Below, piece after piece: positions 25,838-34,627 of a DNA stretch of 64,000 nt (position 1 is its first letter; each line of letters starts with the position of its first letter). The notes beneath the pieces were generated by a model. It had not been told where the DNA came from. It saw nothing but the letters and a program-made list of their open reading frames with translations, and made no database searches. This DNA is from Amycolatopsis balhimycina FH 1894. GTDB taxonomy: Bacteria; Actinomycetota; Actinomycetes; Mycobacteriales; Pseudonocardiaceae. The position numbers and the translations under genes were made by a program. The stretch spans positions 8,817,508-8,881,507 of the forward strand of contig NZ_KB913037.1 in assembly GCF_000384295.1 (NCBI RefSeq). Direction: 5' to 3'.

Positions 25838-26883
25838 GCGACGTCCAAGAGTTTCTCCAGCAGCGGGACGGGATCGCCGGCCGGGACGGCGGCGACTGCG
25901 GTTGGTCGGTCAGCCGCCAGCGTGGACGCCAGGTCGGCCGCCGACCGGATCCAGGGAACCACGCCGATCCGGTCGAGCACGTCGGCGTTGGCCCGGCCGT
26001 GGCCGGGCAGGCAGCGGTAAGTCACCACGGGCAGCCCGGCGGCGAGCGCCTCGGACGTCGTCAGGCCACCGGCGTTCTGCACGACGACATCGACGGCGTG
26101 CATGAGGCGGGGCATGTCCTCGACCCAGCCGAACACGTGGGGGTGCCCGGCGGCGAGGAGCTGGTCGCGTAGGGCGGTGTTCCGCCCGCAGACCACGACC
26201 GGCACCGCGACGCCGGACGCCGCGACGTCGCAGGCCGTCTCGGCCAGCTGCCCGACACCCCACGACCCCGCAACGGCGAGCGCCAGCCGGCCGGTCGGGG
26301 GCAGGCCGAACTGCTGGCGGGCACGGGCTCGCTCGGCCGTCGTGGCCGGCCCGAACCGGGCTCGGACCAGCGGCGCGGCGACGTCGACCTGCCGGGCGCC
26401 CCAGACGAGCGCCTGCGTCGCGGCGTTCTGGTTCGGCGCGAGGTGCAGGTCGGCGATGCCGCTGACACAGAGCCGGTGCACCGAGGGATCGGTCAGGTAC
26501 ACCGCCAGCGGTGCTGTCAGCGCGCCCCGCGCACGCAGCGCGCCCAGTGCGTGGGTGGCCAGGGGATAGGTCGAGATTGCCAGGTCGGGGCCGTCTCCGA
26601 GGACGGCGCGCAGACGGTCGCAGGCGAGCGTCGCCGCACGCGCCGCGAGCCAGGCCGGCCCGGCGGTGCCGAGAGCCCGCAGCGTCCAGTCCCAGCTGCG
26701 CGGAGCGACCTCCAGTTGCCGGTGGTAGAGGCCGCAAAGCCGCCGGCCCAACGACCGTGGCAGCAGGTCGAGGAAGTCGAGGACCTCGACGTCGTGGTGG
26801 ACGAGCCGTTCAGCCAGGGCGTAGGCCGCTCCGTCGTGGCCGGCGCCGACGCGCGCCGAGACGATCACGATGCGCGTCATCAT
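25834..26883 (-). CDS. MGDG-synthase/UgtP-like glycolipid glycosyltransferase
   Basis: 349 residues; either of two adjacent ATGs (26883, 26880) can start it, with GGGAACC upstream. The N-terminus SARVGAGHDGAAYALAERL matches the GAGH motif of monogalactosyldiacylglycerol synthase and UgtP-type enzymes. The C-terminal half has the GT28-type donor-binding stretch (VVVQNAGGLTTSEALAAGLP). It probably transfers a sugar to diacylglycerol or a similar lipid at the inner membrane. Cotranscribed with the deacetylase. The 26893-26932 palindromes begin 10 bp from its start codon. Confidence 0.82.
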   Translation of the reverse strand: MMTRIVIVSARVGAGHDGAAYALAERLVHHDVEVLDFLDLLPRSLGRRLCGLYHRQLEVAPRSWDWTLRALGTAGPAWLAARAATLACDRLRAVLGDGPDLAISTYPLATHALGALRARGALTAPLAVYLTDPSVHRLCVSGIADLHLAPNQNAATQALVWGARQVDVAAPLVRARFGPATTAERARARQQFGLPPTGRLALAVAGSWGVGQLAETACDVAASGVAVPVVVCGRNTALRDQLLAAGHPHVFGWVEDMPRLMHAVDVVVQNAGGLTTSEALAAGLPVVTYRCLPGHGRANADVLDRIGVVPWIRSAADLASTLAADRPTAVAAVPAGDPVPLLEKLLDVA

Positions 26884-26892
26884 CCGGTTCCC

Positions 26893-26932
26893 TTCTACGA
26901 CTATCCTGTAGAAGTTCTACACGGTAGTAGAT
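26893..26932. promoter_or_regulatory. BlaI-type operator cluster, site B (core 26915-26932)
   Basis: Four half-sites follow each other: TTCTACG, TGTAGAA, TTCTACA, AGTAGAT. The core TTCTACA-CGGT-AGTAGAT (26915-26932) has the same 7-4-7 layout as sites A, C and D, and a TGTAGAA-G-TTCTACA junction overlaps it. The cluster lies between the divergent glycosyltransferase and DUF1707 genes and could control both. Confidence 0.7.
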
Positions 26933-26987
26933 TAAAGAATGATGAGAATTTCGGCTCCTTGCTCTTCGCTGCAGACCGAGGTGCACC

Positions 26988-27446
26988 ATGACGGAACCCC
27001 CTGAACACCGACCGGCTCAACCTGGCGAGACCAGCGCGGCCACGCCGGGTGCCGTGCGCTGCTCGGACGCCGAGCGCGCCGAGACGGAATCGGCGCTCCA
27101 CGTCGCCGCCGGCAAAGGACGGCTGACGATCGCGGAGGTCGAGGACCGGATAGCCCGGGTCTATACCGCCCGATACCGCCACGAACTCGCCGCGATCACA
27201 GCGGATCTGCCACCGGAGCCGGAAGCAGTCACTGGCTGGCGTCCGATCGTGTCCGCGGCAAGCCGGCAGGTGCTGACCGACCTGTCGGCCCTGCTGGGAC
27301 GTGACGGAACCGTCAGTACGCGCCGCCGCCTGACGATCGCGCTGATCACCCTGGCCACGGTGCTTGTCGCGGTGTCATTCCTCGTGCTGGCGCTGCACGG
27401 CATCGGCGGGGACGGCTTCGAGCACCACGAACTCGGCCGGGAATGA
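26988..27446 (+). CDS. DUF1707 membrane protein
   Basis: 152 residues. The N-terminal DUF1707 motif is clear (VRCSDAERAETESALHVAAG then GRLTIAEVEDRIARVYTAR, ~28-70). One membrane helix near residues 112-135 (LTIALITLATVLVAVSFLVL) ends in a short His/Glu-rich tail. DUF1707 is an actinobacterial SHOCT-like module of unknown role, often in envelope-stress contexts. It is divergent from the glycosyltransferase and shares its operator cluster. Confidence 0.85.
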   Translation: MTEPPEHRPAQPGETSAATPGAVRCSDAERAETESALHVAAGKGRLTIAEVEDRIARVYTARYRHELAAITADLPPEPEAVTGWRPIVSAASRQVLTDLSALLGRDGTVSTRRRLTIALITLATVLVAVSFLVLALHGIGGDGFEHHELGRE

Positions 27447-27497
27447 CGCGGACGTGCGTCGGCGTCCGTCCTTGGCGGACCGTGAGCTCGCGGCTCG

Positions 27498-28322
27498 TCA
27501 GGCTCCGGCGGCGGTGATGACCGCGTCGGTGGCAAAGCCCAGGACGAGGCCGAGGAACACGCCCCACGTGGTGACAGTCTTGAGGTCCGCCTTGCGGGCC
27601 ACGGCGAGCAGTTCGATGACCACGTAGAGGATCGACCCGGCGGCGAGGCCGAGGAACGCGATCGAGAGGGTCTCGTTGACGAAAGCCTGCCCGACCAGCG
27701 TGCCCACGAACGTCGGGCCGCCGCCGATCAGGCCGAGCAGGGCGAGGTAGCCCCAGGACGGGCGGGTCCCGGTCAGCGGCGCCACGATGCCGAACCCCTC
27801 GGTGGCGTTGTGCAGCCCGAACCCGACCACCAGCAGGACGGCGAGGCTGAGTTCGCCGGCGGCCGCCGAATTGCCGATGGCGAGCCCTTCGGCGAAGTTG
27901 TGCAGGCCGATCCCGATCGCGATCGTCATGGCCAGGCGGGAAGCCGGGTTGCCGGTCGCAGCCGCGCTCAGCTCGCCGACCGATGCGGCACCCGGCCCGT
28001 AGGCGCGCTGCGTGTCGGCCCGGCGGCGAGCGGTTGCCTGGTCGAAGTAGGCCAGGCCGAGCAGGCCCGCCCCCGCGGTGACCAGGAGTACGGCGCCGTT
28101 GCCGAGGACCCCGCCGAGCTCGTCCTTGCCCAACCTGGCGTCGATCGGTTCCCAGGCGTGGGCGAGCACGTCCCAGAGCAGGAAGACCAGGATGCCCGTG
28201 GCCGTGCCGTTGAGGAACGTCTTCAGGCGTGGCATCTCGGCGCGTAGCCGGCCGAGCGGCAATCCCAGGTAGATCGTGAACCCGGAAATGGCGCCGAGGA
28301 CGGCGATCTGGGTGGGCGACAT
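27498..28322 (-). CDS. ZIP-family divalent metal transporter (GufA-like)
   Basis: 274 residues, eight predicted helices. The ZIP signatures are present: IGLHNFAEGLAIGNS in helix IV and LHNATEGFGIVAPL in helix V, which provide His/Asn/Glu metal ligands. Substrates in the family include Zn, Fe and Mn. A DtxR/IdeR-like box lies 65 bp upstream (28387-28405), suggesting control by iron or manganese. A decayed copy of its C-terminal third is at 9741-10057. Confidence 0.88.
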   Translation of the reverse strand: MSPTQIAVLGAISGFTIYLGLPLGRLRAEMPRLKTFLNGTATGILVFLLWDVLAHAWEPIDARLGKDELGGVLGNGAVLLVTAGAGLLGLAYFDQATARRRADTQRAYGPGAASVGELSAAATGNPASRLAMTIAIGIGLHNFAEGLAIGNSAAAGELSLAVLLVVGFGLHNATEGFGIVAPLTGTRPSWGYLALLGLIGGGPTFVGTLVGQAFVNETLSIAFLGLAAGSILYVVIELLAVARKADLKTVTTWGVFLGLVLGFATDAVITAAGA

Positions 28323-28386
28323 GAGCTTGGCTCCCGGAGTCTCGCGGTGAACGCTGCGACCGTAACTCAGGCCAGGCTCGCCTCAT

Positions 28387-28405
28387 AGAGGTGAGGCGTA
28401 CCTAA
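28387..28405. promoter_or_regulatory. DtxR/IdeR/MntR-type metal box upstream of ZIP gene
   Basis: The 19-mer AGAGGTGAGGCGTACCTAA matches the DtxR-family consensus TTAGGTWAGSCTWACCTWA at about 15 of 19 positions, including the AGGT and ACCT halves. A second overlapping dyad (CGCCTCA and TGAGGCG) adjoins it at 28378-28398. The position 65-83 bp before the ZIP start fits a promoter operator. Confidence 0.6.
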
Positions 28406-28520
28406 TTCGCCTGAGGTGGCGCGTTTCATGCGGACGGAGCACCGCGATCGGTCCACTTCGGACGGTCAGGCAAACGCATGGGCATAGCTTGGTTAGCGCA
28501 TGGCAAAATCCCCGGGCCTC

Positions 28521-29816
28521 TCAGACCGCGTCGTCGAGGGGCGGGAAATAGAGGGTGAACGTCGTCGGGGCACGGCGGGTGACGGTCAGGCGTCCCCCGC
28601 CGGCTTCGGCGATCGTGCGGGCCAGTGCCAGGCCGATGCCGTGACCCCCGCCGCCCGATGCGCCGCGGACGAACACGTCCGCGGGGTCCAGCCGGATGGT
28701 GCCTTCGTCGGCGACGTCGACGGCTAGGACGCCGGAGGTGTCGCGGGCGGTCAGGGTCACGGTGCCTCGGCCGTGGCGTGCGGCGTTGTCAGTGAGGACG
28801 TCGACGATCTGGGTGAGCAGGCTCGCCGGGAGGGTCCAAGCCCTGACCTGCGGTTCGATCTCCACGACGAGCCGGCGTCCTTCGCGGGCGAGCGGGCCGT
28901 GCCAGCGTTGCTCGGCGCCGGTGAGGACCTCGGCGACGGTGCCGGGCGCCGCCGTGAACCACCGTTCGGGATGGTGGCGCGACAAGGCCAACAGGTCCTC
29001 GACGGTCCGGGACAGGTCTCGGACGCCCCGCGCGGTGTCGTCGAGGACCCGGGGCAGGTCGGCCGGCGGCGCGGTGCGCGCGGCTTCCAGCTTGAGCAGC
29101 AGCCCGCTGAGCGGGGTCCGCAGCTGGTGCGAGGCGTCGGCGCTGAAATGGCTTTGCTGTTCGAGCAGCTGGGTCAGCCGGTCCACCATGAGGTTGTGGG
29201 CCAGTGCCACCCGGGTGATTTCCGGGATGTCGCCGGTTTCGGCCCGCGCGCCGAGGTCGCCGCCGGCGATCCGGTCGGACGCGCTCGACAGGTCCTCCAG
29301 CGGTTCGGTGAGCAGGCGGGCCTGACGGCGTGCGACGAGCACGGCGACCACGAGGGCGGCACCGGCGAGGGCGCCGAGCAGGGACCAGGCGAGAAAGGCC
29401 CGGGTCCACACCACGTTCACCGGCGCTGCGGCGCGCACCACGCCGTTGACGTGTTCGGCGGCGGACACCGGGACCGCGACCACGAGATCCGTTCCGGGCT
29501 GCCCGTCGGCCGCAGCGCCGGCGTAAGCCTGCCGGACGACGTCGTCGGCGGTCTCCGGTCCGTGGCCGCTTTTGAGATGGCCGCCGAGGTCGTAGACGCC
29601 GATGGTGTTGTCGGCCTCCGCGGCCGGCAGCTCCACCGGGTCGCCGGTGAGGAACAGCGGGCCCACTCGGACGGCGACGGCCAACGCGACCCGCTCCAGC
29701 TCGCCTTGTTCTTCGGTGACCAGCGAGGACCACACCAGGATCGCCAGCGGCACGGCGAAGAGGACCAGCGCCACCGAGACGGCGATCATGGCCACCCGGA
29801 CAACCCGAGCTCTCAT
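28521..29816 (-). CDS. Sensor histidine kinase, OmpR-partner class
   Basis: 431 residues from ATG 29816 (a second ATG lies at 29828). Helix 1 (VAMIAVSVALVLFAVPLAIL), an extracytoplasmic domain of ~120 residues, helix 2 (LLGALAGAALVVAVLVARR), and HAMP are followed by a DHp with phospho-His in SADASHQLRTPLSGLLLKLE, an N-box DNAARHGRG and a G-box GHGIGLALARTIAEAGG. The natural partner is the OmpR-type regulator at 34628, which lies beyond the intervening divergent transporter operon. The sensed signal is unknown; the neighbouring exporter suggests an envelope-active compound. Confidence 0.85.
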   Translation of the reverse strand: MRARVVRVAMIAVSVALVLFAVPLAILVWSSLVTEEQGELERVALAVAVRVGPLFLTGDPVELPAAEADNTIGVYDLGGHLKSGHGPETADDVVRQAYAGAAADGQPGTDLVVAVPVSAAEHVNGVVRAAAPVNVVWTRAFLAWSLLGALAGAALVVAVLVARRQARLLTEPLEDLSSASDRIAGGDLGARAETGDIPEITRVALAHNLMVDRLTQLLEQQSHFSADASHQLRTPLSGLLLKLEAARTAPPADLPRVLDDTARGVRDLSRTVEDLLALSRHHPERWFTAAPGTVAEVLTGAEQRWHGPLAREGRRLVVEIEPQVRAWTLPASLLTQIVDVLTDNAARHGRGTVTLTARDTSGVLAVDVADEGTIRLDPADVFVRGASGGGGHGIGLALARTIAEAGGGRLTVTRRAPTTFTLYFPPLDDAV

Positions 29817-29967
29817 GCAGCCCATCATGGTCGTCCGCCGGGCCGCCGCGACGGATCCCGGGCCGGCCGGCTCGTGTTTTGCCGTCCTCGTACCTTTCCG
29901 GGCGGTTGCCGTAGCCGTGTGGTTCATAGCCTGGGAGCAGGTGGTTGTCGCACGGCCGGGAGGTGTC

Positions 29968-30600
29968 ATGTCGGGCGGGAAAGTGGTGCTGGGCGCGGGA
30001 ATCCTGGTCACGGCGTGGGCGGTGTCCGCCTGTTCGGGCGCATCGGCACCACCGGGACCGAGCGCGTCGGCTCCGACGTCGGTGACCTCTTCGGCGTCGA
30101 CGTCGGGGTCCGGGCAGCCGGCCACGGAATCCAACCCACCGGGTGACATCCCGGACAACCAGGCCTTCGTCGCATTCACCCCGCCGGGTGCGGCGTTCTC
30201 GGTGAAGATCCCGGAGGGCTGGGCCTCGACCGCCGCGGGCGCTACGACGACGTTCACCGACAAGCTGAACCAGGTCCAGGTCAGCACGGCCGCCGCCGCG
30301 ACCGCCCCGACCGCCGCCTCGGTCACGGCGACGGACGTCCCCGCGTGGCGCGGCCAGGTGCCGCGATTCGCCCTCGGTCAGGTATCCACCGTGACCCGCC
30401 AGGCCGGTCCGGCCGTCCTGGTGACCTACCAAGGTGACTCGGCGCCGAACCCGGTCACCGGCAAGGTCGTCCGGGACGCCTTCGAGCACTACGTCTTCTT
30501 CCACGCCGGTACCCGGGTCGACCTGACGCTGTCCGGTCCGGTGAACGCCGACAACGTCGACCCGTGGCGCACCGTCACCGAGTCCCTGCGATGGCAGTGA
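29968..30600 (+). CDS. Lipoprotein of an ABC exporter operon
   Basis: 210 residues from ATG 29968 (GGGAGGTGT upstream). Signal peptide with lipobox VSACSG, then a Ser/Ala/Pro/Thr-rich spacer, then a compact domain beginning FVAFTPPGAAFSVKIPEGW and ending FFHAGTRVDLTLSGPVNADN. This reads as a surface lipoprotein with a PsbP/DUF-type beta fold; the exact family is not recognised. The stop TGA overlaps the next ATG by one base, so it is the first gene of the ABC operon. Confidence 0.75.
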   Translation: MSGGKVVLGAGILVTAWAVSACSGASAPPGPSASAPTSVTSSASTSGSGQPATESNPPGDIPDNQAFVAFTPPGAAFSVKIPEGWASTAAGATTTFTDKLNQVQVSTAAAATAPTAASVTATDVPAWRGQVPRFALGQVSTVTRQAGPAVLVTYQGDSAPNPVTGKVVRDAFEHYVFFHAGTRVDLTLSGPVNADNVDPWRTVTESLRWQ

Positions 30601-31271
30601 TGACGGCGGAACCCGCCCCGGCGTTGGAGGCCCGCGACCTGTACCGGTTCTTCCGCACCGGCGACGACGAAACGCTTGCTCTGCGTGGCGTGTCGCTGAC
30701 CGTCCAACGGGGCGAGACAGTGGCTGTGGTCGGCCCGTCCGGTTCGGGAAAGTCGACCCTTCTGGCCTGTCTGGCCGGTCTGGACGAACCGGCGGGTGGC
30801 ACCGTCCGGGTCGGTGGTGAGCGCATGACCCATCGCCGCGAGGCCGATCGCGCGCGTCTCCGGGCCGACCGCATCGGTGTGCTCCTCCAGGCCCGGAACC
30901 TCGTCCCGCACCTCGACGTGCGCGCGAACATCCGGCTTGCCCGTCGCGCCGCCGGTCGTGGGCGCGTCCGAGCCGACGAACTGATCGAGCAGGTCGGCCT
31001 CACCTGCCGAGGCCGGGCCGTCCCTGCGCAGCTCTCGGGCGGCGAGCTCGCGCGGGCCGGCTTGGCGGTGGCGCTGGCCAACGACCCGGACGTCATCCTG
31101 GCCGACGAACCGACCGGCGAGCTCGACGGGGCGACCGAGCAGGAGGTCCTGTCCCTGCTGCGGGAACGCACCGGCCGGGGTGCCGGGCTGCTCGTGGTGA
31201 CCCACAGCGCCGAGGTGGTGCGGATCGCCGACCGCGTGGTGACCTTGCAGGACGGGGCGGTGGCCGGATGA
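30600..31271 (+). CDS. ABC exporter ATPase (LolD/MacB type), first of two
   Basis: 223 residues from ATG 30600; an in-frame ATG at 30591 is possible. Walker A GPSGSGKST, signature QLSGGELARAGLAVAL, Walker B DVILADEPTGELDG and H-loop VVTHS are all present. The LolD/MacB-type EPTGELD signature and the FtsX-type permease downstream indicate export or mechanotransmission rather than import. The Q-loop reads LLQARNLVPHL. It overlaps the next ATPase by four bases. Confidence 0.85.
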   Translation: MTAEPAPALEARDLYRFFRTGDDETLALRGVSLTVQRGETVAVVGPSGSGKSTLLACLAGLDEPAGGTVRVGGERMTHRREADRARLRADRIGVLLQARNLVPHLDVRANIRLARRAAGRGRVRADELIEQVGLTCRGRAVPAQLSGGELARAGLAVALANDPDVILADEPTGELDGATEQEVLSLLRERTGRGAGLLVVTHSAEVVRIADRVVTLQDGAVAG

Positions 31272-31939
31272 CCGAGATCATGGTTGCCTGCGATGACGTG
31301 TCGCGTACCTACGGCACCGGCCCGTCGGCCGTCGTCGCGGTGCACGGCACCACCTGCACGGTCCCGGCCGGGGCCCGGATCGCCATAGCGGGGCCGTCCG
31401 GTTCGGGCAAGTCCACCCTGCTGCACCTGATGGCGGCCCTGGAGCGGCCGACGCGGGGGAAGGTCACGTGGCCGGGGCTGCCGGTGACCGCCGACACCCG
31501 CGCGCACCTGATCGGGGTCGTCTTCCAGAGCCCCAGCCTGGTGCCGGCCCTGAACGTCGCGGAGAACACCGGCCTCCCACTCGTCATCGCGGGCGTTGAC
31601 CGGTCCGAAGTCGCGCGACGGGTGGCCGAGGCCCTGGAACTGGTGGATGTGGCGGAGCTGGCCGCGAAACTCCCCGAGGAGATCTCCGGCGGCCAGGCGC
31701 AGCGGGTGGCCGTCGCGCGGGTGCTCGCCCGGCGTCCCCGTCTGGTCCTGGCCGACGAGCCCACGGGCCAGCTCGACCACGCGGCGGGTCGCCGTCTGCT
31801 CGACGCACTGCTCGCCGCGACGGATCACGTCCAGGCCGCACTGGTCGTCACCACCCACGACAATGCGGTCGCCGATCGGCTCGACACGCACTGGACGATG
31901 CGTGAAGGCAGATTGTTCACCGCCGTGGTGCAGTCATGA
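31268..31939 (+). CDS. ABC exporter ATPase (LolD/MacB type), second of two
   Basis: 223 residues. Walker A GPSGSGKST, signature EISGGQAQRVAVARVLA, Walker B LVLADEPTGQLD, H-loop VTTHD. It is paralogous to the preceding ATPase. Two different MacB-type ATPases for one FtsX permease suggests that they form a heterodimer. Both ends overlap neighbours by four bases. Confidence 0.87.
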   Translation: MTEIMVACDDVSRTYGTGPSAVVAVHGTTCTVPAGARIAIAGPSGSGKSTLLHLMAALERPTRGKVTWPGLPVTADTRAHLIGVVFQSPSLVPALNVAENTGLPLVIAGVDRSEVARRVAEALELVDVAELAAKLPEEISGGQAQRVAVARVLARRPRLVLADEPTGQLDHAAGRRLLDALLAATDHVQAALVVTTHDNAVADRLDTHWTMREGRLFTAVVQS

Positions 31940-34575
31940 CAGTGCGCTGGCTGGCCGGGCTGCTGCGGCACCGGACCGGCCGGGTGCTCGCCACCGCGGC
32001 GGGCATCGCGCTCGGGGTCGCGCTGATCGCGGCACTGGGAACGTTCCTCACGGCGTCGCAGGCGACGATGACCGCCCGGGCACTGCGCTCGGTTGCCGTC
32101 GACTGGCAGGTGGAGGTGCAGCCCGGCGGAGACCCCGAGGCTGTGTTGAGGGAACTGCGCACCACACCCGGAGCCGGTGCGGTGGAACGCGTCCGCCTCG
32201 CGCGAACCCCGGGTTTCCGGGCTTCCGCCGACGGCACCACGCAGACCACGGGTCCCGGCGTCGTCCTCGGTGTTCCAGCGGGTTACGCGGCGGCGTTCCC
32301 GGGCGAGATCAGGCACCTGGCCGGCGCTTCCACCGGCGTGCTCATCGCGCAGCAGACCGCGTCCAACCTGCATGTACGCCCTGGTGACCAGGTCGGCATC
32401 GGACGCGCCGGGGCGGACCCCTTGACGATCACCGTTGCCGGGGTCGTCGACCTGCCCCAGGCCGACTCCCTGTTCCAGAAGGTCGGAGCAGCCGCCCAGG
32501 CACAGCCCGCGGCGCCTCCGGACAACGTGCTGCTGGTGCCGGAAGCCATGTTCGCCGAGCTGAGCGGCCAGCCCGGGACGACCCAGTTCCACGTCCGGCT
32601 CACCACCCCGTGGCCTGGTGATCCGGCGGCGGCGTACCAGTCGGCGATTGCCGCCGCGCACAACTTGGAGGCCCGCGCCGCCGGCGCGGCGCTGGTCGGT
32701 GACAACGTCGCCGCGGCACTGGACGCCGCCCGCGGTGATGCCGCCTATGCGCAGATGCTCTTCCTGTTCCTCGGATTGCCCGGAGTAGTGCTGTCCGCAC
32801 TGCTGACCGCGGCGCTGGTCAGCTCCGGCGCAGAACGCCGGCGTGCCGAACAGGCGCTGCTCCGCACTCGCGGCTACGCACCGGCAGCAGTGGTACGGCT
32901 CGCGGTCGGCGAAGCCGTCCTCGTCGGTGTCCTTGGCGGTGCCGCCGGACTCGGCATCGCCGCCGCGGCCGGCCGCCTCGCGTTCGGACCCTCTCCGGCC
33001 GGTGCGGATATCTGGGCGACCATGCTGTGGTTCGCCGTCGCGTTCACCGCGGGCCTGCTGATCACCACCCTCACGGTCCTGGTACCCGCAGTCGTGGACC
33101 TGCGCGGCCGTAGCGTCGCCGAGGCCCGACAAGCCGTCGGGAAGCAAAGAACCCCGTGGTGGCTCAAGGCCGGGGGCGACTTCCTGCTCATCGGCGGATC
33201 GTTGGTGGTCTTCTGGGCGTCGAGCGGCAACGACTACGCGTTGGTGCTGGCCCCGGAGGGCGTGCCGTCGATTTCCGTGTCGTACTGGGCTTTTCTCGGA
33301 CCAGCGCTGTTGTGGCTCGGCGCCGCCGTGCTGCTGTGGCGCCTGGTGATCCTGGCGCTGGCGCACGGGCGTCGCCCGTTGGAACGGCTGCTGCGGCCGC
33401 TGGCCGGCCGGCTCGCCGGACCGGGTGCGGCGAGTCTGTCCCGTCAGCGCCGGATCCTCGCCCGGGCCATCGTCCTGCTCGCGCTGGCCTTGTCCTTCGC
33501 CGCGTCGACTGCGGTGTTCAACAGCACCTACCAGCAGCAGGCCGAGGCGGACGCCCAGCTGACCAACGGCGCCGACGTCACCGTCACCGAGTCGCCGGGC
33601 ACGCAGGTCGGACCGGGTGCCGCCGGGCAGCTGCGGGCCGTACCCGGGGTCCGCGCCGTCGAGCCGATCCAGCACCGGTTCGCCTACGTCGGCGCCGATC
33701 TGCAGGACCTGTACGGCGTGCGGCCGGACACCATCACCCAGGCCACCGCCCTGCAGGACGCCTACTTCCAGGGCGGCACCGCGGCCGAGCTGATGGCGAT
33801 GCTCGCCCGGCAGCCCGATGCGATCCTGGTCAGCGCCGAAACGGTGAAGGACTTCCAGCTCGTCCCGGGCGATCTGGTCAATCTCCGGGTGCAGGACAGC
33901 CGCACGAAGGAACTGCAGACCGTGCCGTTCCACTACGCGGGGATCGTCAAGGAGTTCCCGACCGCGCCCAAGGACAGCTTCTTCGTCGCCAACGCCGCCT
34001 ACCTCGCCCGGGTGACCGGTTCCGACGCCGTCGGAGCGTTCCTCGTCGACACCGGGGGGACCGGTCAGGCCGAGGTCGCCGCAGCACTGCGGACCCGGCT
34101 GGGAGCCGCCGCCACCGTCACCGACCTCACGCAGACCCGCGCGCAGGTCGGTTCCAGCCTCACGTCGGTCAACCTGCATGGCCTGACCCGGCTGGAGCTG
34201 ACCTTCGCCGTCCTGCTGGCGGCTGGTGCCGGCGGCATCGTCCTGGCCGTCGGGCTGGCCGAACGGCGACGCACCCTGGCCATCATGGCCGTGCTCGGCG
34301 CGAAGCGGCGGCAGCTGCGCGGGCTGGTACTCGGCGAAGGACTCCTGCTCGGCGCCTGCGGCCTGGTCGGCGGCACGGTCATCGCCTGGGGCCTGGCCCG
34401 GATGCTCGTGACCGTGCTGACCGGTGTCTTCGATCCGCCTCCGTCCACCATCGCCGTCCCCTGGACCTACCTGGCGGCCACTACCGCGGCCGTGATCGCC
34501 GCCCTCGCCGCCGCCGCGCTGCTCAGCGCCCGGGCGTCGAGCCGCCCGGCGGTGGAGGAGTTGCGGGACCTGTGA
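31936..34575 (+). CDS. FtsX-family ABC permease
   Basis: 879 residues, about ten helices in two FtsX-type blocks. The first helix (~15-40) is followed by a large extracytoplasmic domain (~45-270), then a helix cluster (~275-500) including the PSRVxxxRxRxxA-like loop SSGAERRRAEQALLRTRG, a second large extracytoplasmic domain (~525-740), and three final helices with AERRRTLAIMAVLGAKRRQL. This is the layout of MacB/BceB-like exporters and lipoprotein-handling permeases. It is coupled to both ATPases. Confidence 0.85.
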   Translation: MTVRWLAGLLRHRTGRVLATAAGIALGVALIAALGTFLTASQATMTARALRSVAVDWQVEVQPGGDPEAVLRELRTTPGAGAVERVRLARTPGFRASADGTTQTTGPGVVLGVPAGYAAAFPGEIRHLAGASTGVLIAQQTASNLHVRPGDQVGIGRAGADPLTITVAGVVDLPQADSLFQKVGAAAQAQPAAPPDNVLLVPEAMFAELSGQPGTTQFHVRLTTPWPGDPAAAYQSAIAAAHNLEARAAGAALVGDNVAAALDAARGDAAYAQMLFLFLGLPGVVLSALLTAALVSSGAERRRAEQALLRTRGYAPAAVVRLAVGEAVLVGVLGGAAGLGIAAAAGRLAFGPSPAGADIWATMLWFAVAFTAGLLITTLTVLVPAVVDLRGRSVAEARQAVGKQRTPWWLKAGGDFLLIGGSLVVFWASSGNDYALVLAPEGVPSISVSYWAFLGPALLWLGAAVLLWRLVILALAHGRRPLERLLRPLAGRLAGPGAASLSRQRRILARAIVLLALALSFAASTAVFNSTYQQQAEADAQLTNGADVTVTESPGTQVGPGAAGQLRAVPGVRAVEPIQHRFAYVGADLQDLYGVRPDTITQATALQDAYFQGGTAAELMAMLARQPDAILVSAETVKDFQLVPGDLVNLRVQDSRTKELQTVPFHYAGIVKEFPTAPKDSFFVANAAYLARVTGSDAVGAFLVDTGGTGQAEVAAALRTRLGAAATVTDLTQTRAQVGSSLTSVNLHGLTRLELTFAVLLAAGAGGIVLAVGLAERRRTLAIMAVLGAKRRQLRGLVLGEGLLLGACGLVGGTVIAWGLARMLVTVLTGVFDPPPSTIAVPWTYLAATTAAVIAALAAAALLSARASSRPAVEELRDL

Positions 34576-34627
34576 CCGGCCACGGTGTCCCGGGCCGGCC
34601 GCGGCCACACTGGTTACGATCCGGCAC

